In this document: one piece after another, positions 34,267 through 45,850 of the stretch | Layout: each line of letters starts with the position of its first letter | Numbering within the stretch: the stretch's first letter is position 1 | Source: Microthyrium microscopicum | Lineage: Eukaryota > Ascomycota > Dothideomycetes > Microthyriales > Microthyriaceae | Direction: 5' to 3' | Assembly (NCBI GenBank): GCA_010405405.1 | Contig: MU004232.1 | Location: forward strand, 2,251,481 to 2,315,480 | DNA length: 64,000 nucleotides | The notes under the pieces: generated by a model | The model's database searches: none | What the model was told of the DNA's origin: nothing | The model's input: only the letters and a program-made list of their open reading frames with translations | Position numbers and translations under genes: made by a program

Positions 34267-36896
34267 TTAAACATTCATTACATCATAGACCATCACCAAT
34301 CCAGAGTAGACTCCCAGAGAGGCCAAAATGATACTCCACGCAATAGGGATATGTCTTAAAGCCGCATTTCTCTTCGAAGGCTCAGCGCTCAGTGAACCCT
34401 GAGTTGTTGAAAACACACTCTTCTGAGTGGCGGGTGTATCATCGGTGTCGGTATTGCCTCCGCTATACTCAGCCACAAGACTGGTCGGAATGACCGATGG
34501 CTGAACTGTTAATTCATTGACCACCAACTGACCACCCGATCCCACCGAAACCGTACTGCCGTTCGGAAGCGTTATCTGCCCTTTCCCAGGCTTCAGATTT
34601 ACACCACTAACATCATAACTCCCGTCACCCTTGAGCGCGGCAAACCATTTCATATCATTTGTGCCGTCCATCATGATCCCCACTCGTCCAGAAGGCCTTT
34701 TTTGCAGAGGAACAATTTTACCATCGACAAGAAGATTACCTTTGGTATCTGCAGATACAACTGTGCCGTCCCGTACAGTGACAGACGATGATGAAGGGAC
34801 TACCACCTGACCACCAATATTGAAACTTCCATCTTTGAATCCAAGAACTGGTTTTTCTATGCCGTTCTTGGTGATCAACGCGCCAATTCGTGGTCCTGGA
34901 CTCCTAGAGGGAGGTTGGGAATTGCTATCAAACGGGGCCCCTGACCCGGCCTGTAGTGGTTGCGCTGTTGGTTTCGGAATCGACATTGATCCTGCATTTA
35001 CGCCTTGTGCTGGTACTGCCGCGGGTGGGAGTAGATCTGGTAATGCCAACGTGGATGGTGGGGGCTTCGACGGATCAACTGTACTTGGCCTACCATTTTT
35101 GGATCCGTCAGGAAGTTGTCCAGCTACAATTGCTGGTTTGTTGATACCGGGGCCTTTTAGGTCAGAAATGCCGTCAACTTGATGGCCGTTCATTGTGACA
35201 GGCGGATCCATAATACCTATTCAAAAGTTAGGTAGTCTCCTGTAACATCTGTATCTTGATTGCCTACCGCTAAGATGGAATGTGCACCCAGCCCATTCGG
35301 GAAACAGCTTTGTCAAGATATCAGGATAAGCGAGCTGAACAGAAGGATGATCCTTCACGATATATTGGCATTTGGTGTCGTATTGACCTCCTAAGCCGCA
35401 CCAATCGGATGAATATGCGCTCACTGGATATGGCCACTGAATGCCAGCAAAATTGAGCGGCAAGGTTGTTAAGAGGCCCCGATTCCAGCGCACACTTGAT
35501 ACATCCTGGGATTTCAGTGTAATCAAAAGGTCAGTGACACAGTACGGATCTTTCGAAAGCATGTCATGGCGAAGAGTGCTTTTGCCTGGCTCGAAGTCTT
35601 CTAGATCTCCTCGGTGGTTGCCCTTGATCAAGGCGCCGTTGGCGCAGATGTACTTGTAATTACTATCTGGCTTCGATTCCAAGCGATCAATATCGCCGAC
35701 GAGGCTCACATAATCTATGTGGAAGTATGCGTGGTCCAGGGCAACGGTCTCGAATCTTTCTGATTCTATGTCCAAGGCAGTGTTGGTGAGAGTGATCTTT
35801 GCTAAATTTGGATTTGCACCTTGACGCGGTTAGATATTCGAATACTATACTTAGTGTCTTTGAAATGTATGCCTACCATCTTGCTCTGTTCGCTTGGTTA
35901 TTCTCTGGGTGGGCACAGGATCACAGAGATCTCTTTGAGTTGGTACAGGCGAGTAAAAGAAAGTCGCTCGACCTCCTTCAATTGTGCAGGATGACTTTCT
36001 CAAAAACCGTTCCCACTCTTTATTTTCTTCGCACTTTGGATTGATCAGCAACTCATAAGCCTCCAAATCAGCTGGGTCTAGTGTCTTGCTGGCTTCGTAT
36101 TTGCTCTCGAATGACTGGAAGCTCTGGCGCAGAGTTGAGTACAGATAGTTACAATCATTGGCTCCCACTGCTGCACAAGGGAAGTATGGTGATAGACGGA
36201 CCGGCGTAGGTAGACTTGTAGGCCATGTTACTGTAGATTCATTCCAGAGGCGCTTGCTGACAAGATATGTATGCTTCCCGCCACAAGCAACAGAATATGT
36301 CGAATACTCAATGAACACATCACTGGCATGCTTCTTTTCGCTTGTTGATAGGCCCCAGTTTTTTAGGAGTGCGGCTTTCTGTTTGACTAGTCCTGAATGA
36401 CAGCAGGTAGCATATTGTGTTCCTACAACAGTAAGATTCAACAGAGACCTGATTCTAGTTTGTTCTTCAATAACCTGATCCAATTGTATCTGGAAAGCTA
36501 CAGTTACCAGATGTAACATTTGGAACTATAATTGACGAATTAAAGTCGAAACCGAGCGGCCAAAGTGGGAATTTCTTCCAGTCTACATCTCCGAGGTCTC
36601 CGGGGTTACCTGTGATGAGGTAACCTGTGGCATTGTACACCTCAGTACTTGATGGAGACGGGACAGGGGGAGGCGTAATGCTCGCAGGAATCTTCAAGAA
36701 AGTTGAAGTACTATTCCACTCGACAGTAGATGTAGCATTCCTACCTTCAAGCGCAGATCGCTCGAAATCTGTTTCTGCTCTCAACGTCAGCTCAACTCAT
36801 CCCTCGAAGTTCCTGCAAAGAATTAATCTCACCATTCCAAAGATTTCCCAGTACAGTGCTACCAGTCAGAAAGATCAAGTATAGTAGTAAGTACAT
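34267..36896 (-). CDS. Large extracellular protein with C-terminal membrane/GPI-like tail, unknown family
   Basis: Reconstructed protein of 793 residues. Exons: 36896-36833, 36777-36508, 36422-35877, 35819-35268, 35216-34267; introns 55, 85, 57 and 51 nt, all junctions phase 1. Exon 1 is a signal peptide (MYLLLYLIFLTGSTVLG). The ectodomain has many N-glycosylation sites (NAT, NST, NSS, NVT) and scattered cysteines (ATCCHSG, KCEEN, CSGLGGQ-like CGLGGQ). The C-terminal third has short strand repeats with a theme of D-G-x-[FY]-x-[IV]-x-G and V-x-V-x-x-G (KDGSFNIGGQVV, TVRDGTVVSAD, GSYDVSGVNL, GSTVSVGSGGQLVVN). The final ~25 residues are hydrophobic (PIAWSIILASLGVYSGLVMVY), giving either a membrane anchor or a GPI signal. 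No enzyme motif recognised; adhesion or wall structure is a guess. Confidence 0.75.
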
Positions 36897-37770
36897 TGCA
36901 ACTCTGAACTTTCCATAGTGGTGAAATCGACCTACCACGTAAGCAGTTTGTGGAACATTAGCAAAGGGATATGTTGATAAGCATATATGTAATGGGCGAT
37001 TCGAGCTTTATGACAAAAGTTTTCTGATCCTTCTATCACTTAATAAACTATATTGGATCTGCCGGATAACCACTTTGGGGCTAGTTCGTTCGGCTTCATG
37101 GTCCGCATAGAATCCTACGTAGTAGATATATTGCTTAGCCAGATCAAGGCAACAAGTCAATTTGTGAACCTGCTGTGATACGAACTCTTTAGGAATATTA
37201 TTGCTAACTCCCAGGGTTCCGAAGATCTTTCAATTGCAGGTTGCGCTACACCATGTTATTGAAACCACTTCCATGATACCCTCACCATGACTTAGCAAGC
37301 AACCGACCGACAAAATAAATTGCGCACACCCATCATCTTTTTTGGCTCTCATCCGCTATTCTATTGTACCCACTACTACATTTCCGACGAGTAAATAGAG
37401 CCACTTGGGGAATGTCGTGTATGATGGCAATTCGAGAGTATGCCCTTTATAAGTGCGTTGGTAGATCAAGGTAGATATCGCACTCGATACAGGTAGCGGC
37501 TAGACTCGACACTCATTTTCAATGATTTCTCAACACAAACCATGTTTAAACAGTAGAACAGTTCTTACAAGCCATTTAATGTTCTTACTCATCCGGGACG
37601 CTACTTTACCACGGCGGCATTATCGATAGAGCAAGTGAGATTCAGAAGCAGCAGCATCTTGGAGTCCAGATTTAGGTCGGTGTATTCAATATCCGGATTA
37701 TTGAGGCACAGTTTGTTGGTTGCATCATTCAAAAGAGCTGGCTGCTGACAACTTTAGAGTCGATTGCAAG
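36897..37770. other. Intergenic left of the MITE, nothing recognised
   Basis: About 870 bp with the promoter of the large extracellular protein at its left end. No other gene recognised. The last eight bases are one copy of the target-site duplication. Confidence 0.5.
37763..37770. repeat. Target-site duplication, left copy
   Basis: ATTGCAAG, identical to 38226-38233 on the other side of the MITE. Confidence 0.8.
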
Positions 37771-38225
37771 TATGCCTGGGCATGGGTTGGGTCGGGTTGG
37801 GTACGGGTTTCGTAATTTCAAAACCCGACCCACGTGGGTCGGGTTTTCAAAATATATTACCAAACCCGTACCCAACCCAAGGTTTTTGGGTTAGCCCTAT
37901 GGGTTGCTTAGTAATTAGATTTAGCTCTGCTAAGAACCCATTGGGTCCAAGCTAAGGCCTAAAAGGGTTTAGCATTAGCTAAGAAAGGGGAAAAAGCTTT
38001 AAGCTAAACCCTTTTAGGCCTAAGCTTGGACCTAAGGTAGCCTAATCTTACCCAATGGGTCCCTCATTTGGGTCCTTTGGGTTCTTTGGATCTAACCCAA
38101 GGCTAGCCTAATTAGCTTGGGTTGGGTACGGGTTTTGTAAAATATTTTGAAAACCCGACCCAACGCCAAGAACCCGCATATTTTGGGTCGAACCCAATGG
38201 GTTACCCGACCCACGCCCTGGCATA
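37771..38225. mobile_element. 455-bp fold-back MITE, hAT-like (8-bp TSD)
   Basis: Non-autonomous inverted-repeat element. Its ends are terminal inverted repeats starting TATGCC[T/A]GGGC; 19 of the outer 22 bp match between ends. It is flanked by an exact 8-bp duplication ATTGCAAG (37763-37770 and 38226-38233), the size made by hAT transposases. The inside is built from GGGTTGGGT / ACCCGACCC words. A 28-bp perfect palindrome lies at 37820-37847, and a second inner inverted repeat pairs about 37930-37975 with 38000-38035 (arms around AGGCCTAAAAGGG). The whole element could fold into one branched stem. It has no meaningful coding capacity; the small ORFs across it are repeat artefacts. Confidence 0.85.
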
Positions 38226-38233
38226 ATTGCAAG
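38226..38233. repeat. Target-site duplication, right copy
   Basis: ATTGCAAG, identical to 37763-37770; marks the right boundary of the element. Confidence 0.8.
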
Positions 38234-38884
38234 TTGGTAATCTATTTTTAGATTTAAAGCCACCGAACCACCAGTCAAACTCCAAACAAGCAAAAGTAAT
38301 GGCCTTGCATAACCTGCCACACTTTTCCTTGCCTTGAATCTCACAGCTCTAGAGTCTAGAGACGAGAAGAACAGCACATTTTGTCTCCTTGAGCGTTCAA
38401 TATAGCCGTCTTGCATTGTTTATATCCAAGTATTGAAAATCTACACTTGGCCAAGATTGGAAGGTCTCGGGAAAGGCATTCAAGACCAGTCCAGTTTTGT
38501 CTGAGCATAGTTGAATCATCCAATAGATTTCCCTTTTCTTTTGATCTCCAGACTTTTGTGGAAGCATTACTCAATCCCTGTAACGCCCTGACATGGCACT
38601 TGCCCCAGCCCTGCTGAAATGGATCAATCAAAGTTTGGATAGTCCCTTTGCCGCTCAGCCTCATTGGTTTGAGCCGCAAATCTCGCCCATCCCCTTTTGT
38701 GAAGGCTGGTCCCATGTATTGAGCGCCTCCACTCGTGTTTCTGCCACGACTTCTTCAAACATTCGCTTTCTATGTAATTTACGCGTTACTCGACCTCAAG
38801 ATACCGCACACCTGTCAACTCTAACACTCGTTATAGCGCTTTCACAACTTACGACGAATACAATATTCCAGGATTTGATACACG
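38234..38884. other. Promoter region of the Mid2-like gene
   Basis: About 650 bp to the right of the MITE, so the element sits roughly 0.66 kb upstream of the next ATG and could affect its promoter. No other structure recognised. Confidence 0.5.
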
Positions 38885-39976
38885 ATGCCCAACGCTATCA
38901 GGGGGCGCGTCCTGAGCGGCTTCATCCGATTACTCTCCCTCGCCCTTCTACTCGAAATATGCGCTGCCGACGCTGTTGTCGACTTCTCTCTATACCCTCA
39001 AAATGCTCAATCGTGTCTATACTCAGCTCAAACAGCTACGAAGTGCGATAGTTCCACAGTCCCTAAATTCAATGCCTGTGTATGCGGTAATGGGAACGGA
39101 TTTCTCGACAATGCCGCAAAATGCATTGGATCATCCGACTCTGGCGATTTGTCCTCTACCTACGCCGTGCTAAGCAGCAATTGCGCAACATCAAATACTC
39201 CAGTCTCGGTCTCTCTGGATTCTTGGTTGTCTAAAGCGTCTGCTAGCACGGCATCTGCTTCAGCGTCCACCAAAACGGTGCAGAGTGTCACAACTGTAAC
39301 GCAATCCGGATCAACGAAAGTTTCCACACAACTATCAACATTGGTTACATCCGTAGCTGCATCTCCTATAATATCAACACTTGTCCTTCAGTCTACAAAT
39401 AATGCTGGCGCAACCATCCCGGTTACCAGTGTACTTACATTTGCTCCGATCCAAACCGGGTCGGGAACATCAGGATCAACTTCCTCATCTTCCGCAGCCG
39501 CTACCAATGCTTCGCACGGACTGTCACAAGGGGCTGTTATCGGAATTGGAGTTGGCGTAGGAGTTCCAATTGCCGCCGCCCTCTTTGGCTTGGTTGGCGT
39601 GCTCATATGGCGAGGAAAGAAGAAGGACAAGAGAGCAACGATAGATGGATCAACTCTCGGATTCCCGCCTTCAAATGGCACGAGACCAGAATCCATGGCA
39701 ACCTTACAAGCCGATGGGATGTCACCATACATGGCTCACCAAGGCACTTCGCCTGCACAGGCGCACTACAAGCATTCAAGTGCACAATTCTCGCCACCAA
39801 TGCAGTACGCCCAGAACACGCAGTACAATCCTGCAGGCCAGAACATGCCTTATAACTACTCTCAAGTACCCATGTCAGAAGGGGCATATGGCATACCTCC
39901 GCCAGCTAACAATGCGGTTGAGGCTCCAGGGTCAGAAGTGCCTAGACCGCAAGAGCTACCTACACAACATTATTGA
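38885..39976 (+). CDS. Single-pass cell-surface protein with six-Cys ectodomain, Mid2-like layout
   Basis: Type I membrane protein of 363 residues, single exon. Signal peptide about 1-28. The ectodomain begins with a six-cysteine module (QSCLYSAQTATKC, NACVCGN, AAKCIG, LSSNC), then a ~110-residue Ser/Thr-rich mucin-like stretch (SASASTKTVQSVTTVTQSGS, SSSSAAATNAS). A Gly-rich membrane helix follows at about 218-244 (GAVIGIGVGVGVPIAAALFG...), then a basic stop (RGKKKDKR) and a ~115-residue Pro/Gln/Tyr-rich cytosolic tail. The layout matches fungal wall-stress sensors of the Mid2/Wsc kind, but the Cys module is not a WSC domain. A sensor or adhesion role is inferred. The hAT-like MITE lies upstream. 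Confidence 0.85.
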   Translation: MPNAIRGRVLSGFIRLLSLALLLEICAADAVVDFSLYPQNAQSCLYSAQTATKCDSSTVPKFNACVCGNGNGFLDNAAKCIGSSDSGDLSSTYAVLSSNCATSNTPVSVSLDSWLSKASASTASASASTKTVQSVTTVTQSGSTKVSTQLSTLVTSVAASPIISTLVLQSTNNAGATIPVTSVLTFAPIQTGSGTSGSTSSSSAAATNASHGLSQGAVIGIGVGVGVPIAAALFGLVGVLIWRGKKKDKRATIDGSTLGFPPSNGTRPESMATLQADGMSPYMAHQGTSPAQAHYKHSSAQFSPPMQYAQNTQYNPAGQNMPYNYSQVPMSEGAYGIPPPANNAVEAPGSEVPRPQELPTQHY

Positions 39977-40482
39977 TGAATTTATGCATGGACAAATGGA
40001 ATACAAGCAGGTTTGGAAAAGATTTCGCATAGCGCAGTACTGTATATACCACTTTAATTATCAACCTAATATTTACTCCACCTCGCAGACGTACCAAACA
40101 CCTCAGATTTCACGATCTCGAAGTGGTGAGATTCAATAGTCGGCCTTCGGAATCAATCGCTCACCGAAAGATCCTCAAAGAATGGATTTTACTAGTTCGT
40201 GAAACAGTTGTCCAAAGATATCAAAGAGCGTTCTCGGTTGCATGCTCTTTTACTGGAGTCATCGATCTCATGGTGCAGCAATTATGCATTTCAACCGCTA
40301 CCGGCCCGCTCGTGGCAAGTTCGACCTGCATGTACCTCCCCACCAAAACTGGGAAGCTCCCACCAGAAAAGTGACTAGATCGATCTTGAGATTTATTCCA
40401 GAAAAGCTGCTGCCTACTAATTTGAACTTCTCATCAACTTGCACTGTGCTTTGGTGGTGAATCGACAGTTCTGACAACTACA
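39977..40482. other. Intergenic, nothing recognised
   Basis: About 505 bp between two plus-strand genes, with the ABC transporter promoter at its right end. Confidence 0.55.
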
Positions 40483-43400
40483 ATGGCGGCTGAAGGGCTC
40501 TCAGCGACTATCGTCACCTTCAACAAAACAATACTCGAGCCTACCAATAATCGCCAATTCTTTTGTCATAATTATGAAGGTTGGGGTCCATTTTCAGACG
40601 GCTATTACGACTTTACACCGTGCTTTGTCGACGTTCCGGTAGTTGCAGTCTCGCTCTTTGGTATCATAACCGGGGCAATCACAATATGGTATTTGCTCAA
40701 TAAACAGTCGAAACAACCTACACCAAAAGACTGGCACTATTACACAAAACTGGTAGGTCAAACACGCAGCTTCATCTTACCTCGGATGCTGACATCACTA
40801 GGTTTTGGTCTCTGGCATTGCAATCAGCACTTCCCTTCAAGCATTAATACAAATATTCGCATATAATGATGTGTGGATCGGAGACTTTCGATTCTGGTCC
40901 ACCTTTCTTCAAGTTGCTTCGCTCGGAGTAGCATTCACAATTCACGAACTCGAGCATGAGCGGTCCAGAGTCCCAAGTGCAACTCTCCTATTCTTCTGGC
41001 TCTTCTACCCCATTGTCAACGGAATCAAAGCTCGGTCGCTTTACATTCGGGGCGTTGAAAACTACCAGACTATCTTCGCCCTTTTAGTGACAAATCTGGT
41101 GCTATCCAAGATTCTGTTCTTCCTCGAAGTGTACATTGAAAAAAAGCAAAGCCCATATCGAAAAATTGGTGACCTCAAGGAATATCCTTCCGAGTACGCC
41201 AATATTTTCTCCCAGCTTTCATTCGGATGGCTCACCCCATTCATTAAGTTCGGATACAAAACTTACATCACTCAAGAAGATCTGTGGAATGTGCCTGTGA
41301 GGAACACTGCTGGCATCAACTGTGATGAGTTTTCTTCCAGCTGGACCAAGCAGGTCTACAAACAGAATCCTAGCGTCTGGGTGGCGCTTCTCAAGACTTA
41401 CGGCAAACGATACGTCTGCTTTGTTCCAGTCAAGCTTTTTGGCGATTCTTTGGCATATATTCAGCCTCAGCTACTAAGACTATTGATCGAATTCGTGGAG
41501 TCGTACTCTGGAAAAACACCTGACCCTGTTCTGCGAGGATTCATGATTGCTGGTGGAATGTTCGCCGTCTCTCTGGGTCAGTCGATTTGCAACAACACAT
41601 TCATGAACTTTGCCTTTGAAATTGGCCAAAACGTCAAATCGGGATTGATTTCAAACATCTATCGAAAATCGCTCCGACTATCGAATTCTGGCCGAGCATC
41701 AAAGAGCACTGGTGATATCGTCAACCTTATGGCTGTTGACACTTTGAGAATCTCCGAAGTTTCAAGGCAAGGACATCAATTGTGGTCTGCGCCATTTCAA
41801 ATCATTCTTTGCATGATTTCTCTCGTCCAGCTTCTTGGATGGGTTGGGCTTGCTGGAGTGGGTGTGATGGCATTCATGGTTCCTCTCAACATGTGGATTG
41901 CAAAGTTGATGAAAAAATACCAAAAAGTGCAAATGCGGAATAAGGATCAGCGTACAAAAATCACCACTGAAATCCTACAAAACATGAAGAGCATCAAACT
42001 ATACTCCTGGACCGAAGCTTTCGCCGCCAAATTGACCCATATTAGAAATGATCTTGAGCTCAAGACACTCCGCAAGATTGGCGGAACTCAAGCAGCTTCA
42101 CGATTTTGCTGGAATGCCACTCCGTTCTTTGTTTCTTGCACCACATTCACACTCTACGTGATGTTCAAGGATAAACCACTTTCGATCGATTTAGTCTTTC
42201 CCGCTCTCACCTTGTTCAACCTCCTGACGATGCCGCTTCAGCAATTGCCTAATGTCATTACATCTGTAGTGGAATCAACCGTGGCTGCGGGTCGTTTGAC
42301 TGAGTTTTTTACTGCTGACGAGATCCAGTTGGATGCAGTCAACCGCCAACCTGCTGCCAAGAAAATTGGCCAGGAGTCAGTTCGTGTTCGCAAAGCAGCG
42401 TTCTCCTGGGGCTCAGACGAGGGCGAGCGAGCTACTCTAGCGAAGATCGATTTCACTGCCCACAAAGGCGAGTTAAACTGTATTGTTGGACGAGTTGGAA
42501 GTGGAAAGTCATCTCTGCTGCAAGCACTCCTGGGAGATTTGCACAAAATCCGTGGTGAAGTTACCGTTTGTGGCTCCATCGCGTACGTCGCTCAGAACGC
42601 GTGGATTATCAATGCATCCGTCAGAGACAACGTACTCTTTGGCCACCATTATGACGCTGCTTTCTACCAAGCAACTATCAAAGCATGTGCCTTGGTCGAA
42701 GATCTCGCTGTTTTGCCAGATGGTGATCGAACAGAAGTTGGCGAAAAGGGCATTTCACTTAGTGGTGGCCAAAAGGCTCGCCTGCAGCTCGCGAGAGCCG
42801 TTTATGCAAGAGCCGACGTTTACCTATTGGACGACATTCTATCCGCTGTGGACCAGCATGTCGGTCGTCATATTATCAACCATGTTGTTGGACCACGAGG
42901 TCTGCTGCGTCATAAAACACGAATTCTTGCCACAAACTCAATACCGGTGCTCAAGGAAGCCAACCACATCATGTTGCTGAGCGAAGGACGTATAGTTGAG
43001 CATGGAACTTATTTGGAGGCAATAGCTAAGAAAACGGCCATTGCAGCACTTATCGACACCGTCAAAAGCTCTTCGGATCAACAAGCCGACACACCGGTAT
43101 CTTCTGCATCGTCACCCACCAAGCTTTCACACGCCAATAGCTCAGCTGACGCAAGTGACGAGGATCCTTTGTCAGATTATGACGACGAAAAACATGCTTT
43201 GCGAGACGAAAAGGATAGTAGAGATAGTACAGATACCCTCGAAAGACTGAGCATCTCGTCAATCACCAAAAACAAAGAAAGTGATGAGGAGATTGCTCTT
43301 CTTCCTGTTTCACGACAAACGCAAACCAAGGAAAAGTCAGAGCAAGGCAAAGTCAAATGGGACATCTACATGGAATATGCAAGAGCCTGTAATGGCCATG

Positions 43401-45161
43401 CCGTCTGTTTGTGGTTCTTTGCCATAATGTGCACACAATCATTACAGGTCTCCAGCTCAGTCTGGCTCAAGAATTGGGCAGAAGTCAACGAGAGCTCCGG
43501 AGCGAATCCTGAAGTCGTCAAGAACGTTGGAGTCTATTTTGCTCTTGGTATCTCAGGTTCAGCAATGCTTGTCGTTCAAACTATGATCATGTGGCTTTAC
43601 TGTTCAATTCAGGCATCGAAAAAACTTCACGAAAATATGGCACATGCTATGTTCCGAAGCCCAATGAGTTTCTTTGAGACTACTCCCATGGGCCGCATTC
43701 TCAATCGTTTCTCAACAGACATGTTCCGCGTTGACGAGGCTATTGGAAGATCCTTCAGTGAACTGTTTAGCAATGCTGCGAAGACAATGTTTACCCTTGG
43801 AGTCATCTGTGTCACCTCACCCCTTTTCATCTGCATCCTCATCCCTCTTTCAGTACTATACTTATGGATCCAGCGCTATTACCTGAGAACCAATCGTGAA
43901 TTGAAAAGATTGGAGAGTATCTCAAGAAGTCCCATTTTCGCGCATTTCGGAGAGTCACTCTCTGGACTATCAACCATTAGAGCCTTTGACCAAGCTCAGC
44001 GATGGGCAGATGAAAACGAACATCGTGTTGATAACAACAACAAGGCATTTTTTCCAGCTATCCACGCAAACCGTTGGCTCGGAATTCGGCTCGAATTTGT
44101 TGGCGCCATGGTCGTATTTGGAGCTGCCACCCTCTCGATCGTTGCTGTCGTCCGAGGCGGCGGCCCATCGGCTGGTATGGTCGGTCTTGCCATGTCGTAT
44201 GCTTTGAATATTACTCAAGCTCTCAACTGGATGGTCCGTCTATCAGTCGAAGTGGAGACCAACATAGTGTCCGTGGAGCGAGTCCTGGAATACTCTCGCC
44301 TGCCATCCGAAGCAGAAGATGTCATTCACAATAATCGCCCTGCACCAACGTGGCCAGCGAAGGGTGCTATTCAATTCAATGATTATTCCATGCGGTACCG
44401 ACCAGGACTAGACCTTGTTCTCAAGAACATTGCTTTGTCTATCAAATCACAAGAAAAAATCGGCGTGGTTGGTAGAACTGGTGCTGGAAAGAGTTCATTA
44501 ACTCTGTCCCTTTTCCGCATTGTCGAAGCGGCGGAAGGTGGTATCGATATCGACGGTATAGATACCTCTACGATCGGACTGGCGGATTTGAGAAGTAAAT
44601 TGGCCATCATTCCCCAGGATGCTGCGCTATTTGAAGGCACAATTCGAGACAACCTGGATCCCAAGCACTCCAAAAGCGACGAAGAGCTCTGGGATGCCTT
44701 AGGTAAGTTCTCCCCACTTCTTTCATAAATCTTCCATGTACTAATGAACTCCAGCACACGCACGTCTAGCAGATCACGTTTCCAAAATGACCAATGGCCT
44801 CGACGCTGCCGTTCTTGAAGGTGGTAGTAACCTCTCTCAAGGCCAAAAACAACTTGTCTCACTCGCCCGCGCCCTCCTCACCAGCTCCTCCATCCTAGTT
44901 CTCGACGAAGCCACCGCCGCCGTAGACGTCGAAACCGACGCCTTGCTGCAAGACACATTGCGCAGCGACATGTTCGCGAACCGTACGATTATTACCATTG
45001 CGCACCGAATCAATACCATCATCGACTGTGATCGTATCGTGGTACTAAATAGAGGGGAGGTAAAAGAGTTTGGGTCGCCCCACGAATTGATAGCAAGCAG
45101 ACGCCTATTCTTCGAGCTAGCGAAGGAGGCAGGGCTCGTTGATGCTGATGGAAAACGATGA
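40483..45161 (+). CDS. ABC transporter, ABCC/MRP subfamily (Ycf1/Bpt1-like)
   Basis: Full-length ABCC pump of 1525 residues with TMD0-TMD1-NBD1-TMD2-NBD2. Exons are 40483-40752, 40802-44702 and 44755-45161; introns 49 and 52 nt. The N-terminus (WGPFSDGYYDFTPCFVDV) is typical of fungal MRPs. NBD1 has Walker A GRVGSGKSS (about 652), signature LSGGQ and Walker B YLLDDILSAVD. NBD2 has GRTGAGKSS (about 1313), signature LSQGQ (about 1418) and LVLDEATAAVD. NBD1 carries Asp where the catalytic Glu should be, the usual ABCC asymmetry. A Ser/Asp-rich linker (about 850-930) joins the halves. Relatives load glutathione conjugates, bile pigments or heavy metals into the vacuole; substrate here is inferred. 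Confidence 0.95.
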
Positions 45162-45850
45162 TACATGACTATAATGAACAACGATAATACATTAACATAG
45201 GCAATACAAAAGTTAGCCCCGTGCTTCTTTACTAGCTTCCAAACATAGCTGCAATTAGATTGAGCTTGTTCGTGGCACGGGGCAGAAGCAATTCATATTA
45301 AAACATATGGTATTTCCGGCTCTTTTTGATATCGCAACTATCATTGAGCGATGGCTGGATACTCGAAAGACGGTTATCTTCACCATCACTTCTTATCCTT
45401 TCATGTATTCGATTCTCTGTTCCGATCAGTTCTCTACCTTGAGATCTTGTACCTTGGCTTGTTGAGATTTCATCCGACCGAGATGTTAGTCCGGCTTTAT
45501 GCTGTTTTCTACCCGGCTTGCGAGCCATCACAGACAGAACCTGTCTGCTCTAAACCGGAAAAATATCACATCGAAGATGTGTTTCAGCGTTAAGACAAGA
45601 CTCAATTTACTAGTACTATACAAGAGGTAAGGCTGGCCCGCCGTGACGAAATCACTGGGGAATCACCTGGTAGGAGCCCTGTCAAGTCTACATAATTTCC
45701 GAGCTTGATGAATGTCTCCTCATTAGGTCTAGATGCTAAACATCATCGGCAATATGATAAGAACTAATTAGTAATATATATAGGTAGACTTTGGGATTCC
45801 CAACGACCTGGTTTCATCTTTTTCAGCATTGTCGACTCGCTTAGCTCAGC
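45162..45850. other. Intergenic, nothing recognised
   Basis: About 690 bp; small ORFs on both strands between 45298 and 45593 overlap antisense and are not convincing. The ATATATAGG near 45776 may be a TATA-like box for the next gene. Confidence 0.5.

Noticed and set aside
37764-37955. ORF starting at the MITE end
   Set aside because: Its Gly/Pro pattern comes from GGGTTGGGT repeats; it is inside the inverted-repeat element.
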